Shown here piece by piece: positions 34,673-46,500 of a stretch of 64,000 nucleotides of DNA. Made by a program: the position numbers and the translations under genes. The first letter of the stretch is position 1; the number at the start of each line of letters is the position of its first letter. Source of the DNA: Erigeron canadensis (taxonomy: Eukaryota > Streptophyta > Magnoliopsida > Asterales > Asteraceae); contig NC_057768.1 in NCBI RefSeq assembly GCF_010389155.1, forward strand, positions 15,683,664-15,747,663, in the 5' to 3' direction. Under the pieces are notes generated by a model that worked only from the letters and a program-made list of their open reading frames with translations, did no database searches and was not told where the DNA came from.

Positions 34673-37600
34673 CTACTTCTTTGCAACCCTAGAGCCCTCA
34701 GGTGCATCAATAGCTTTCCTCTTCAGTGAAGAGTCTTTCTCCCCAAATAATCTTGTCTCCATATCATTCTTGGCTTGCATCTTTTGTTGGATCCTCTGCA
34801 TCCATGCGCCAATCAGACGAGACTTAGGCTTAGCCTTCAGAATGGGAATCATCTCTCTATGTTCAGAAATGCCAAACTCGTGAACTGAAACCTGGTTATA
34901 TTCTGATGGGGCTCTCCCTTCCCTTGTCACTATCAGATCAAACAACTTCAAACCATCTTCTTTCAGAATTTCCATATCAATGATCTTGGCAGGATGGGAT
35001 CTGTACTTCAGATAATGTTCATACTGAGCCAACTCTTGTTTCTTTTGGGGTGCAACAACATCCTCAGAAATTGGCTTGAAAGTGGAGAGATCCGCATCAC
35101 GAACATTCTTCCTTGAACTCCTTGGTGCAGTCACTTTTGGCACAGATGGGGGCTTCAGCAATTGTTTCTCAACCTTCAGAACTTCAGCCAGAATATTCTT
35201 CTTTTTATTTTCCATCTCCTTTGCTCTATATTTCACCAAGTCCTCAATGGATATCTGAAAGGTGAGATGGTCCAGCTTCTGTTCCAGAGTTGAGTAATTC
35301 ACCCCAAACTCATATTCAGTCATTTCAGCTAAAGCCTTCTGCACTCTTGCATCTCCTTTGATTTTCTGATATCTTTCCAATGAGACACCAAGAGCTGCAG
35401 CATCAATATGATCAAGAGTCCCCATCTTCTGATGTTGTTCTCTTTCTCTAAGCTTGTTTTCTCTGAAGGCAATGAACTGATTTGATACTTGTTTATGAAA
35501 GGTCTTCAACTTGTTTTCATTAGCTTTTGGATCAGTAAGCAGAAAACCTTGCTCGTCCACATTCTCACCAACAACTAAACCAGAGCCCTTCAATTTCTTC
35601 TTAGGTTCTTCAACCAACTGAGATTTTCCTTTTTCTTTCTTTGCAAGCTCAGAAGGTTGTGATTCAGCTTGTTTCTTCTGAAGTTCCCCCTCAGCTTCAG
35701 AATGCTTCTTGGTTGCTTCAATTAATTCTTGTGTGCTGGCAAGCAAGCCAATGGGCACATCACTTCCCCCTTTGGGGATCTCTGCAGGCATCTTAGAATA
35801 TAATTCAATGGCTTTTTGCATACCCTGCAGAGGTTCCCAACTTTGTTGTGTCATACTGTCAGAATTTCCCATCGTCATTGTTGAAAACAGAGCCCTTAAC
35901 CTGAAGGATGAGTTAAGATTCAGCTTCTCATGCTCGAAAACCTCTTTCAGCATCTTTCTATCAGCTTCAGTGAATGATGGGGAGGAGGAACAACAGCTGC
36001 AGGCTCCTTCCTGATGATGGTCAGAATGTCATCCAATTTCTGAGACTGGTCTTGGATAGTTTTATTAAGAGTGGACACTGAATTCTTAATTTCTTCAACA
36101 GCCTTGTCCACTCTTTCATTGGCTTTGGTGTTGAAGTCCTCGACCATCTCTTTGACCCTATCCTCAAATTTAGATGCAATGGCAGTTGTCAGTTGAGTAA
36201 CCAAATTCTGAGACAACTCCAAATGCACCTTTTCTATCACATCATCAACACTTGGCTTTTTCACCAATTCAGACACTTCTTTCCCGACTGCCAGAACTTC
36301 TTGCTTCATTATTTCTACACTAGATGTCAGATTCGCAACAACTGAACTCTGCACATCTCATTTCGTCAGTCTGAAAGCTTTTCTGATGACTGAACTGATC
36401 TTATTTTAAGCCATCACAAGTTCATTTAGCTTCCCACCCACCAGTCCTTCATTACCAGCTACCTTGGTGAACTCAGTTCCAAGGAATATCTGAGCACCCT
36501 TCAAATCATTCAAGGACCTGGTGTTGGCAGTTAGAGATTTAGATAAGTCCTCCACCTTGAGAAGTAGGTTTTGGAGTTCAGTATGATTCTTCTCTAACTG
36601 TGCTTCCACACTCAAAGGAGGTGGTGGTTGTGCAGAAGCAGAAGCAACAAAAGGCAAAGTACGAAGGCCAGCAAGAGTTCTTTCCAATTGTGCATCAGTT
36701 GGACCCTCAGATTCAGTTTCTAAGTCCAATTCCTTTTCTTGCTCTTCTGGCACATCATACGTCCTTTGTGGTGGAACATTGTGAATTTGTGGGTGTAAGT
36801 GTTGAAGTTGTGGTTGGAAGGTTGGTGATGTAATAAATGCAGGAGTTGAGCCTTCAGGAAACAAAGGGTGTGCATGTGAAATTGGTGGTGGGCGATATGG
36901 TTGTTCATCAAAAATATTTGGATTTTCTGGGGGAGGTTGGACGTTTGCGAGGTTGAAGGTTGGCTCAGAACCAGACGACTGGTTCTCCTCCAATAAATCC
37001 TCATCAAACTCAAGGTCAGCAAGGGAATCAAGATTCCCCTGAAGTGGCTCATCTTCATCCCAGAATGAAGTCAAGACCTCACCCTGATCAGATATGCCCT
37101 GGATCTGACCATTGGTGCCAATTCCAGAAGCTGGTTCAACAACTACTTCAAGAGTAGATGCATCGTTACCAGTTATAGAGATAGGCTCCGCCGTAGCATC
37201 TTTGCCTGCAATAGTCGATACCGGGGTTGCCTCAGTAATTCTTGTGCTATCTCTAAGAATCCCTTCATCGACCGCAGGAAATGTAACCTCAGTCTCTCTG
37301 GGTATCACCTGAGAAACATCAACAGTTTGTGCAATAGAAGAGTGTAAGATTTGTGAAGTTTCAAGGGGTGCAAGTGCAGACTCAACTTCTATTGTGTGTT
37401 GGGTTGACACACTTAAGTTTTCTTCACCATCTCCTCCTACAAAAATTTTGGAGTGGTTGCTTGTGCGTTTTCCCTTTGACTCGATTCTTCTGGTTCCTTT
37501 TGGGAGGTACCAAAAGGGTGTGCTTCGGTGGTAGTGTCCTTGGGCTGTGAGGACTTCTTAAATTTTCGTCGTTTTAAAACGCCCTTTGGAGATCCTGAGG

Positions 37601-38654
37601 GATCTTTTGGGAGATCCTCAGGTTTGTCATTGGATGAGGGTTGTGACTGGGTGATTGAGGCTGGTTTGGGTTTAACCAACCTCAATAATTTGTCACCAGG
37701 TGCATCGGTGGGTCTCGCATTCTTTTGCGACCCGCCCAGTGACCTTTCTAAGCCAGCCGGTCGTACTGTGTCAGGTTTAGTAAATACCTGAAGCATTGCA
37801 GCAGAAAGTTCAGGTTCTGGATCAGATGTAGAAAGCCTTGATAGATCCTTGCAGAACTCTGTGGCTGACTGCTCAGGTCCCCCTTTAGAATATGCGTCTC
37901 CCAGAATATGCATAAAGCAGACGCTCAGAAATCTGGGAAATGAGATATGTGGACTTCTCTTTCCTTTCAATTTAGCCACCAGCTGAGAGAAAAGCATCTC
38001 AGCATAGTCTACAGTGATCCCATTCCATAACTAATAACCCATCTCCACTTGGATCAATGACATCTGGTCCAAGCCACCATAATTACCACCTAGGCACTCA
38101 ACTATGTGAGTCCAGAAAAACCTCCAACAATTTCTAAATCCCGAAATGAAAATATGCCCTGAAGTTTTCAAATTTCCTTCACTATCAACCATATTGTCAT
38201 GCCCCATCTCCACCAATACTTCCCTAAAGTTTACACCTTTCAACCTTTTTGCAAAGACAGCAGATTCTTGCAAATAATTTAGATGGAGGGCCTCTCTAAA
38301 TCCATCCAAAGTGATGACAAATTTCTTCGTGCCGTCCTTGAGAGTGAAAGCAATGGATTTATCATCCTTGCTTACTTTGACTGTGTACCAGAATTCTAAA
38401 AGATATCTATGGAAAAGAAATTCTGGATCTACAGTCAAGGTAAAAGAAAGAGGACATTCCTCAAGAAATTTATTGATTCGACCCATGAGAGTTTTATTTT
38501 TGGCATTGAGGGCGGCTTTAAAATTGTTCATATTGAATCGAATGGCCTTGGCTTCAAACTTCTCTGGCCAATTTGAACTGGCCTTGACTACAGGCTTTGG
38601 AGGATTATATTCAAAAGTAATGAGAGATTTTGCTTGGGATGGTTGTTTTGCCAT
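34673..38654 (-). pseudogene. Envelope-position extra ORF of the Sirevirus
   Basis: Starts at 38654 (MAKQPSQAKSL). The first 207 codons contain a conserved-looking globular segment (FLEECPLSFTLTVDPEFLFHRYLLEFWYTVKV). Then come a Pro/Ser/Lys-rich region (37997-37437), an acidic region (37410-36406), and long helical, probably coiled-coil segments (36354-35947 and 35953-34673). In-frame stops occur at about 38031 and 36406, and frame changes near 37430 and 35950. Some plant Sireviruses carry an ORF here that is called env-like by position. I see no clear signal peptide or membrane anchor, so an envelope role is not supported. Confidence 0.75.
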
Positions 38655-39259
38655 AGTGATTTGATTTTAAAAAAAAATGAAGATGAAAAGAATGTGATTT
38701 AGGGTTTGAGTGTTTGAAGGAATAGAGAATGAGAGAGAAAGAATGATTGGGAAGTAAATGAAAAATGAAGTAAATGTGAGAATGATTTTTGGAAAGAGTA
38801 TTTATACTTTCGAAGGGAATACGAAAGGATTTCCAAAGAAAAAAAAATAAAAAGAATTTTGAAATTCAAACCCAATTAAAAGAAATAATATTTTATTAAA
38901 AGGTAATTTTGATCGGGTTTGAAATCCGAAATAATTTTTGATTACACGTCCGCATTTAATGCAACAACGGCCATGACCCCACATTTTCCAAAAGTATTCA
39001 ACCTTGTTTAATGCAAAAGCAATGATCATTTTTCTTTACAGCGCAAGTGGTATGACACGTAAGCAAAAAGGTATCTTTGTACAGTAAAATCACGTAAAAC
39101 CAGATATTTCTTATAAAATAAAAGGTTCTGATTGACCTCAGATTTGATTTATTTAATTCTGAGAGAGGTTTAGTAAGTGCAATCTGAACCATCTCATTTC
39201 TAAGGTTCTGAAGTCTTCTCAAATTCTGAGCCATTTCAAACGAAATATTTTCTGAGGCA

Positions 39260-39321
39260 AAAATTCCCCCTCAGAGAACAATTTCCTTTATTTGAAAAAA
39301 TATTTTTGTCAATTCCCCCTG
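39260..39321 (-). promoter_or_regulatory. Internal repeated polypurine tracts of the Sirevirus
   Basis: On the minus strand AGGGGGAATT occurs at 39262-39271 and again at 39311-39320. The terminal polypurine tract beside the 3' LTR (34382-34391) has the same ten bases. Sireviruses are known for multiple polypurine tracts, which are plus-strand DNA priming sites. Here two sit in the spacer just after the RNase H stop. Confidence 0.75.
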
Positions 39322-39326
39322 AAATG

Positions 39327-42300
39327 CTACACAGGATTTAGCATTCCTAACTCGCTGATGAGATGTTTAAAAGTTTTGACATCTAAAGGTTTTGTAAACA
39401 CATCAGCTAGTTGTTTATCAGTGGGAATGAAATGAATTTCAATATCACCTTTTATAATATGATAACGAATGAAATGATACCTAAGGTCGATATGCTTGGT
39501 TTTGGAATGCATGACAGGATTGTAAGATATTGCGATGGCACTTGTGTTATCACAAAATATTGGAGTTCTGGTATATTTAACACCATAATCAATTAGTTGG
39601 TTCTTCATCCACAAAATCTGAGCACAACAACTTGCTGCAGAAATGTATTCAACTTCAGCTGTGGATAATGAAACTGCAGTCTGCTTCTTGCTCGTCCAAC
39701 TAACTAATTTGCCACCAAGGAAATGACAACCACCTGTGGTACATTTCCTATCTATCTTACAACCTGCATGATCAGAATCTGAATAGCCCATGAGATCTAG
39801 ACTTGAGCCTTTGGGATACCAAAGACCTGGTCTGGGGACACCTTTGAGGTACCTGAAAATTCTTTTTACAGCATTCTGGTGTGCTTCCCTGGGATCAGAT
39901 TGAAATCGTGCACAGAGACATGCTGCAAACATTATGTCTGGTCTACTTGCAGTTAAGTACATTAATGATTCCACCATGCCACGATATTTTGTGGGATCGA
40001 CATGATTTCTTTAATAAATCTCTGACATATTTTTCTTGATTTATAAAAATACCATCATTGGTTTGTTTTACTTGAAGACCCAAGAAATATGTCAATTCAC
40101 CCATCATACTCATTTCATACTCAGAAGACATTATTTTTGAAAACTTGTTACACAATTTTTCATTTGTAGAACCAAAAACAATATCATCAACATAAACTTG
40201 TACAAGTAAGATATCACTTTTCTCATGCAAGATGAATAAAGTATTATCTATTGCACCCCTTTTAAAACCATTATCTAAAAGATGTCAAGTTAGAGTATCA
40301 TACCAGGCTCTAGGTGTTTGTCTCAAACCATATAAAGCTTTGTTCAGTCTATACACCCAGTGAGGTTTTTCTTTGCTTTCAAATCCGGGTGGTTGATAAA
40401 CATACACGACTTCTTCCAATTCTTCCTTCAGAAAAGCACTTTTAACATCCATTTGGTAGCTTTGAACTCATGATGAGCTGCAAATGCTAAGAATATTCTG
40501 ATAGCTTCAAGTCTAGCCATTGGTGCAAAAGTCTCATCAAAATCAACTCCTTCTTCTTGAGCATAACCCTTTGCAACAAGTCTTGCCTTGTTTCTAATTA
40601 CATGGCCATCTTCATCCACCTCCTTACGAAAGACCCATCTTGTCCCAATCGGTTCTTTCTTTAGATTGTTGGGACATGGAACAAGCTCCCAAACATTGTT
40701 CTTTTCAAATTGGTTAAGATCTACTTGCATGGCTTCAACCCAACTTGGATCTTTCATAGCCTCGTCAATCTTCTTCGGTTCTATCAGTGATAAGAAGCTG
40801 ACATTTAAACATTGATCGCTTGTGGCTCTTCTGGTCTGAACCCCTCTACTTGGATCGCCAATAATTTGATCAATTGGATATGATCGAGTCCATTTAGAGT
40901 AATGACCAGGATGAACAATGATATTAGTGCAAGAACTCCTCCGGCTTACTTCAGGATATGTTTCAGAATAGACAATTTCAGTTTCATCATCTTGTAAATC
41001 ACGATTTGCATCATGAAATTCTTCATTCTGAGGTATTTCACTGGAGACTGATATCTGAGGAGTAGCAACACGCACATCTGATCCAATAGTCATTTCAGAA
41101 GGCAGTTTGAAAGTGACTGAAGGATAATATGGAGTGTTGCTTTGCTGAATATTAACTGGTTCTGAACTGAGATGATCAGAAACTCGTTCAGGTGACTGAT
41201 CTGATTGATCATTATGATCAGATTCACCAAAACTGATAGGACTATCTGAGGGTGGTTCAGAGACTGGTTTATTAAAGATTGCAGAATTTGATTCATCAAA
41301 GGTAACATGAATTGACTCATTAACCTTTTCAAGTCTTTTGTTATAGACTCTAAAGGCTTTGCGAATTGTTGAATATCCTAAGAAGTAACCTTCATCAGCC
41401 TTGGCATCAAACTTGCCCAACTTACTGGAATCATTCAGAATGTATACTGGACATCCAAATACATGGAAATATCCAATATTAGGCTTTCTATTTCTGAGTA
41501 CTTCATAGGCAGTCTTCTTATGTCTCTTAACATAAATTGAGCGATTTTGGGTGTAGCAAGCAGTTGCAACAGCATCAGCCCAAAAACATTTTGGAAGACC
41601 TGATTCATTCAACATACTTCTGGCAGCTTCTATCAGCGTACGATTCTTTCTTCCTACAACACCATTCTGTGCTGGTGTGTGGGCTGAGGAGAAGTTCTGA
41701 GATATGCCAGTGTCAGTGCAGAAGGTTTCCAGAGTGGAATTTCTGAATCAGTGCCATTATCACTTCTGAGCTGACGAACTTTTCGCTTGTGCTTGAGTTC
41801 AATTTGTTTGATGAGGGCAACAATTTCAGTAGCAGCTTCACTTTTGGTTCTGAGGAAGATCAACCAACAATATCTTGAATATTCATCAACTACCACCAGA
41901 GTGTATTTCTTCCCAGCTCTTGTCTGCACATTCACATGACCAAATAGATCCATATGAAGCATATGAAGTGGTTCAGTAATGCTAAAATTTTGCTTGGTCT
42001 TGAAAGATGCTCTCTTCTTCTTTCCTATTTCACACCCTGGACATGGCTTGTCTTTATTGAAAGACATTGCAGGTATCCCATCAGCAAGTTGTTTTCTTGA
42101 CAGTTTATTTATATTTTTGAAGTTCAGATGGGATAATCTCTTGTGCCATAACCAATTTGTGTCCTCATCAGCCTTTGTATAGAAACATTGCTCTAAAGTA
42201 GCACTGTTCATGTCTACTATGTAAATGTTTCCTTTCCTTGGTGCAATCATCATTACCTTCCAATCTCTGTTGAATATAGTGCCTTGTGAAACATCAAATA

Positions 42301-42571
42301 ATACCTTGAAGCCATCATCACAAAGTTGGCTGACACTGATCAGGTTATATTTCAAACCATTCACATATGCAACTTTTGTGAATTTAACTTGACCATTATT
42401 CACAACACCATATCCCTCAGTTTGTGCATTTTCATCATTTCCAAAAGTTATTGAGGGCCCCTCTTACCCTATATTCCTCAAGCAGGGTCTGGTGACCAGT
42501 CATGGTTCTGCCAGCTGCACTGTCCAGAAACCATATATTCTTTTTGCGGTCACCCTGCACATACACAAAGA
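39327..42571 (-). pseudogene. Sirevirus pol: protease, integrase, RT and RNase H, broken
   Basis: In order on the minus strand: a protease end with WFLDSAAGRTMTGHQTLL (about 42530), then integrase. The integrase has WLWHKRLSHLNFKNINKL with CPGCEIGKKKRASF (HHCC zinc site), DLFGHVNVQTRAGKKYTLVV and RSDNGTD. RT follows ([20 protein letters not shown], then VYVDDIVFGSTN with the catalytic DD at about 40190). RNase H has ADVFTKPLDVKTFKHL, ending at 39327. Frame changes or stops occur near 42430, 41650, 40430, 40290 and 39960. All domains are recognisable, but no continuous polyprotein remains. Confidence 0.92.
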
Positions 42572-44899
42572 TTAGTTCTTTTTGGGAACCCATCTTTTGA
42601 TGGGTCCACTGGGCTCTCCCCTAGCAGCCTCAGATTTCTTTGATACATGTGGAACTGAAGGATCAAAAGGGATGTTAGTCATGATCTCAGATGAGATAAA
42701 AACAATTGGTTTGATGATTTCTTCAACCTTTTTCTTCTTAGATTTTTCTTTGGCTTGTATGATTTTCTTAGAAAAAGGTTTTGGGTTTTGTTTAGGATTT
42801 TGAGGAGTGCTTTCAACATTTTTCAATCGTGCATTACAACTTTGCACTTGCCTGGCCAACATATGAACTTGACTTTCTATCCTTAACAAAACAGATTCTT
42901 CATTAGATACCTAAGCCTTACCAGAATCTGAGGTAGAAGGCTCAGCAGGGGAGACATTTTTCTTCTTCTGCTGGTTTTTAGGAACCTTAGACGAAGACTG
43001 AAGGGAAGGCTTCTTGGTTTTAGCTTTCTTGTCTGAAGCACTGGTCTGACGTGCTTCAGATTTTCCCTCAGGTTGTTCCTGGGCTTTCTCAGTTATCTCT
43101 TTTGTTTTACCAAGATCTTTGAAAATTATTTCTGGTCTCATTTCTTTCGGAAGTGCATCTAAATCAGTTATTACAGATGCAAGATGAAGATCACCTGTGC
43201 CATATGCAATTCTTTGATTTTCAAAAGTTTTCTTAATGGCAGCTTCAGGAAATGGTGATTTCATCCAGGATTTGATTATTTTTTGTTCTTTTTCTAAAAT
43301 AATCCTTAATTCTTCCTTTTCAAGTTCAAGTTTGGACACCAGAGATTGATAACTTTTTTAAAGCCAATTGAACATCTTTTAGTTCTTTCAGCCTGGCCTG
43401 ACTAGCGTTCAGTTCAGAAGAATTTAATTCAAACATTTTAATGCTCTCTGAACGCACAGTTTCAATATAAGAAATATCGGCCTCTATCAGAACTAAAAGG
43501 TCCAATTTTTGTTCCTCATCTTTTTCAAAACCAAAAGCACTAACCTTTTCCATGATAATATCCACCCAATGGCCGGATTCCACATCAGACTTAACAACAT
43601 GACCTTGATCTTCACGAGCCATGAAACACATGTCCCTAACTTCTTCTTCATCATCAGAGGACACGTCAGAATCCTCCCATTTTTCTGAGTCTGCCACCAT
43701 GAAGCTATTCTTGTTGGATTCTTCTTGTGCCATAAGTGCAATGTGGGCTTTCAGCTTTTTGTATCTAGCTTTGTACCCATCATCAGATTTCAGAAAGATA
43801 GAATGGTTGGGGGCAATTTGTGATGAAGAGGGTTGTGATGATCTGCATTCCTTCATAAAATGTCCTTTCTTTCCACATTTAAAACACTCTAATTTGGACT
43901 TGTCAATGGAATTATTTGAAGAAAATTGTTTGCCATTTCTTTTTGATTTAAATTTGAAACGATTAAAAGTTTTGGCAATCATTGCAACAAGATCATCATC
44001 ATCATCCTCATCACATTCATGCGATGCATATTCAGAAGTACCAGCTTTCATTAAATCAACTACCATCTTCTTCACCGAGTCAGAATGATCACTCTCAAAA
44101 GATAGTAGGGCAGAGTCATTAGGTTCAGAATAATGAACCAGGGCAGAACTGGTAGAAACATGATTCTTAGCATCTTGCTCAGCCACAGCTCTTTCAACTT
44201 TATTTTCCTCAGTATATCTAAAAGCACCGTATAAAGAGGCTAGAGTGTGGCTGTGATGGGTTTTTCCTTGTCTTAAAACCATGATCAAATTTTCCCATTT
44301 AGAAGGTAGTTTATCACAAAACTTTCCAACAAAATTTCTTTATCTTTATCAACACCCAAAGCTTTCAATTGATTAACCAAGTTTGTAAATCTAATATATG
44401 TTTGAGTCAAAGTTTCATTTGGTAATGCAAAGAAAGCTTCATATTTTTTGTTCAAAGCAACTTTTCTTGTGACAACAGTTTCCTTAGTACCCTCAAACTG
44501 AGTCATTAACTCTTCCCACATCAATTTAGAATTGTCAAGTAAAACAAGAGTGGGTTTTAGACTTTCTGGGACAGCAAAGAGAATCATATTTTGAAGTTTT
44601 GAGTCAAGGTCAGCCAATCTATGGTCTTCTTCTGACCAGTGATCTTTCTATTTGGGTGTCATTCTAGGGGTCCCATCTTGGTTAAAAACAACAGTCGAGG
44701 CATTCATGGGTATATAAGGTCCTTCTAAGAGAATGGAGGTCAAGTGTTTCTCAACCCCAGCAATATACTTGAGCATGCAAGCCATCCATGTAATAAAAGA
44801 GTCACTATCCCCGTTGAATTTAGGAATAGGATTATTTGGAAAATGTACATGGACTTGTTTGGATAACTTGACTTGTTTGTGACAACACCATGATGTCAA
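42572..44899 (-). pseudogene. Sirevirus gag with zinc knuckle, broken
   Basis: Contains the copia gag core (PIPKFNGDSDSFITWMACML, DLDSKLQNMILFAVPESL, LNETLTQTYIRF-like segment). The CCHC knuckle CFKCGKKGHFMKEC lies near 43845-43890 and a Lys/Ser-rich C-terminal part extends to 42572. Long gag proteins with extended C-termini are a Sirevirus trait. Breaks are at 44648, about 44300, 43330 and 42911. The N-terminus before PNNPIPKF is short and unlike the family, because the chromovirus LTR end at 44903 removed the true start. Confidence 0.88.
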
Positions 44900-45228
44900 C
44901 TATGTAACACCCCGACTAAGGCGGAACACTCGAGGTGCAAGATAAAGCACACGCGCACATGGATATTGCATAGGAATAACTAAATGAGTGCATAAATTAA
45001 GCATAAGTAGTCGAATACATGGTTCGAATAAGCAAAAGAGAAGTTGTGAGTCCACCTACACAAGATGTTGTTCGAATACAAAATATAACAAATGTAAACA
45101 ATAGTAACAATTATATCAAGTAACCCGACTGGCAAGTAATACTAATCTAGATAAAGACTAGTTTAGATTACAATCCAGATATGGATAAGAACAAATAAGA
45201 ACAAGTGCTTGACACTATATAAATACTA

Positions 45229-45987
45229 TGTATAATCAAGTATTATGGCAAAGAGTCAAGATGTATTTTTCCAAGTATTTTATTTTTTGCTATAAACAAA
45301 ATACAAAGGTTGTTGCGGAACAAAGATAATCACACTTATGAAAATATCTAAACAACCTAGAAATACAAATGATCTAAACAACAAGGAAATACTCGTAAGA
45401 ATACTTAGAGTATATATCACACATTGCAATGCCAAAGTTCCAAGCATTTTTGCAAGTGTGAGAAGTCTTATATTTATAGGCAAACATGTCTTGATGACAT
45501 GGCAAATGCCGTACAAATATTATGGATTTGTTCGATTTGTAGAACAAATCCATAACATGTTTCTTTAAGGTAAAGTATGTAAGTTTCTTTGATGTGACTT
45601 GACATACTTTATTCCCAACCTTTTGCTAAAACTATCCCAATCCCAGGTATAAAGTTATTAACCGGGTAAAGGTAGTTTAAAGCCTGCAAAAAGACTTCCT
45701 CATAATCAGTGAAAAAGTGTTGTAAATACTGTAAATACTTTTTCACTGAGGGCCTTCAGATCTTCAATCAAGTGGAATCTTCTCAGAGTTCTGCTCCTCA
45801 GAAGTTTCCCTTCTTCAGTCTTCAGTCTTCGACTTCAGAATGAACGTCTTCAGATATGTTGATCTTGATCTAAGGTGAAGCTTCAGATAACTAATTCTGG
45901 GGGATGTCTCAGAAGATCTGTACAAGTATTTTCTCTGAGCTTCAATATTTCTGAACAAATTATACTTGGTCGTTTTTTGACCTAACA
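45229..45987 (-). repeat. Second Sirevirus LTR inside the chromovirus LTR (solo)
   Basis: TGTTAGGTCAAAAAACGACC (45987) to GATTATACA (45229) on the minus strand, near-identical to 33648-34381. It has a few small tandem insertions, for example TGTAAATACTGTAAATAC near 45725 and an extra TTCGATTTG near 45535. There is no primer site or gag immediately downstream; 326 bp of chromovirus LTR intervene. It looks like a solo LTR, although the flanking five bases do not match each other. Confidence 0.8.
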
Positions 45988-46351
45988 GAAGTAATAACAC
46001 ATAGGTTCAACAAAGCATTCAAATAAAACATAAGATAAGTTCCTACGCAGGGGAAAAGATTAACCATATTGCCAACAAGCACATAGATAAACATGCAAAC
46101 TCCAAATCCTAAGCCTGAAGTCTGCTACGAGTCCCATGTTACCATTCCTAGCCACGATTTACTCGATTACCTAAAAGGATACTTAAAAGCATCAACACAA
46201 TGGTTGGTGAGTTCGTAAGTTTCATAGAAAGCATTTAGTAGTAAACATGCTTTTATAAGTACACACAATAGCGTTTGATTATAGACTTACTTTAGATATA
46301 ATAAGTACACACAGCTTAAGATTCCAAAACGTCTCAAGGCCATTTGGTTAA

Positions 46352-46500
46352 CCAGGCAGTGGTAGAACACACAGGGATAGGCACAAAGCACTATCGACCA
46401 CATAAAGCACACACAGGGATAGGCACACGGCACTATTGATAAAGCACACACAGGGATAGGCACACGGCACTATGGATAAAGCACACACAGGGTATCATGC
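46352..46500 (-). repeat. ~38-bp minisatellite in the chromovirus LTR
   Basis: Three to four units of GATAAAGCACACACAGGG, each followed by ATAGGCACACGGCACTAT. Units are nearly identical, so recently amplified. The position corresponds to the different array at 25995-26370. Confidence 0.85.

Larger units (their letters stand above)
33648..44902 (-). mobile_element. Sirevirus-type Ty1-copia element with envelope-position ORF
   Basis: A minus-strand copia of about 11.25 kb: gag (44899-42572), protease/integrase/RT/RNase H (about 42560-39327), a spacer with two polypurine tracts, an extra ORF (38654-34673), the terminal polypurine tract (34382-34391) and a 734-bp 3' LTR (33648-34381). The order gag-PR-IN-RT-RH, an added ORF downstream and multiple polypurine tracts mark the Sirevirus lineage. 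The 5' LTR and leader are absent: gag abuts the end of a chromovirus LTR at 44903. All frames contain breaks. Confidence 0.9.
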
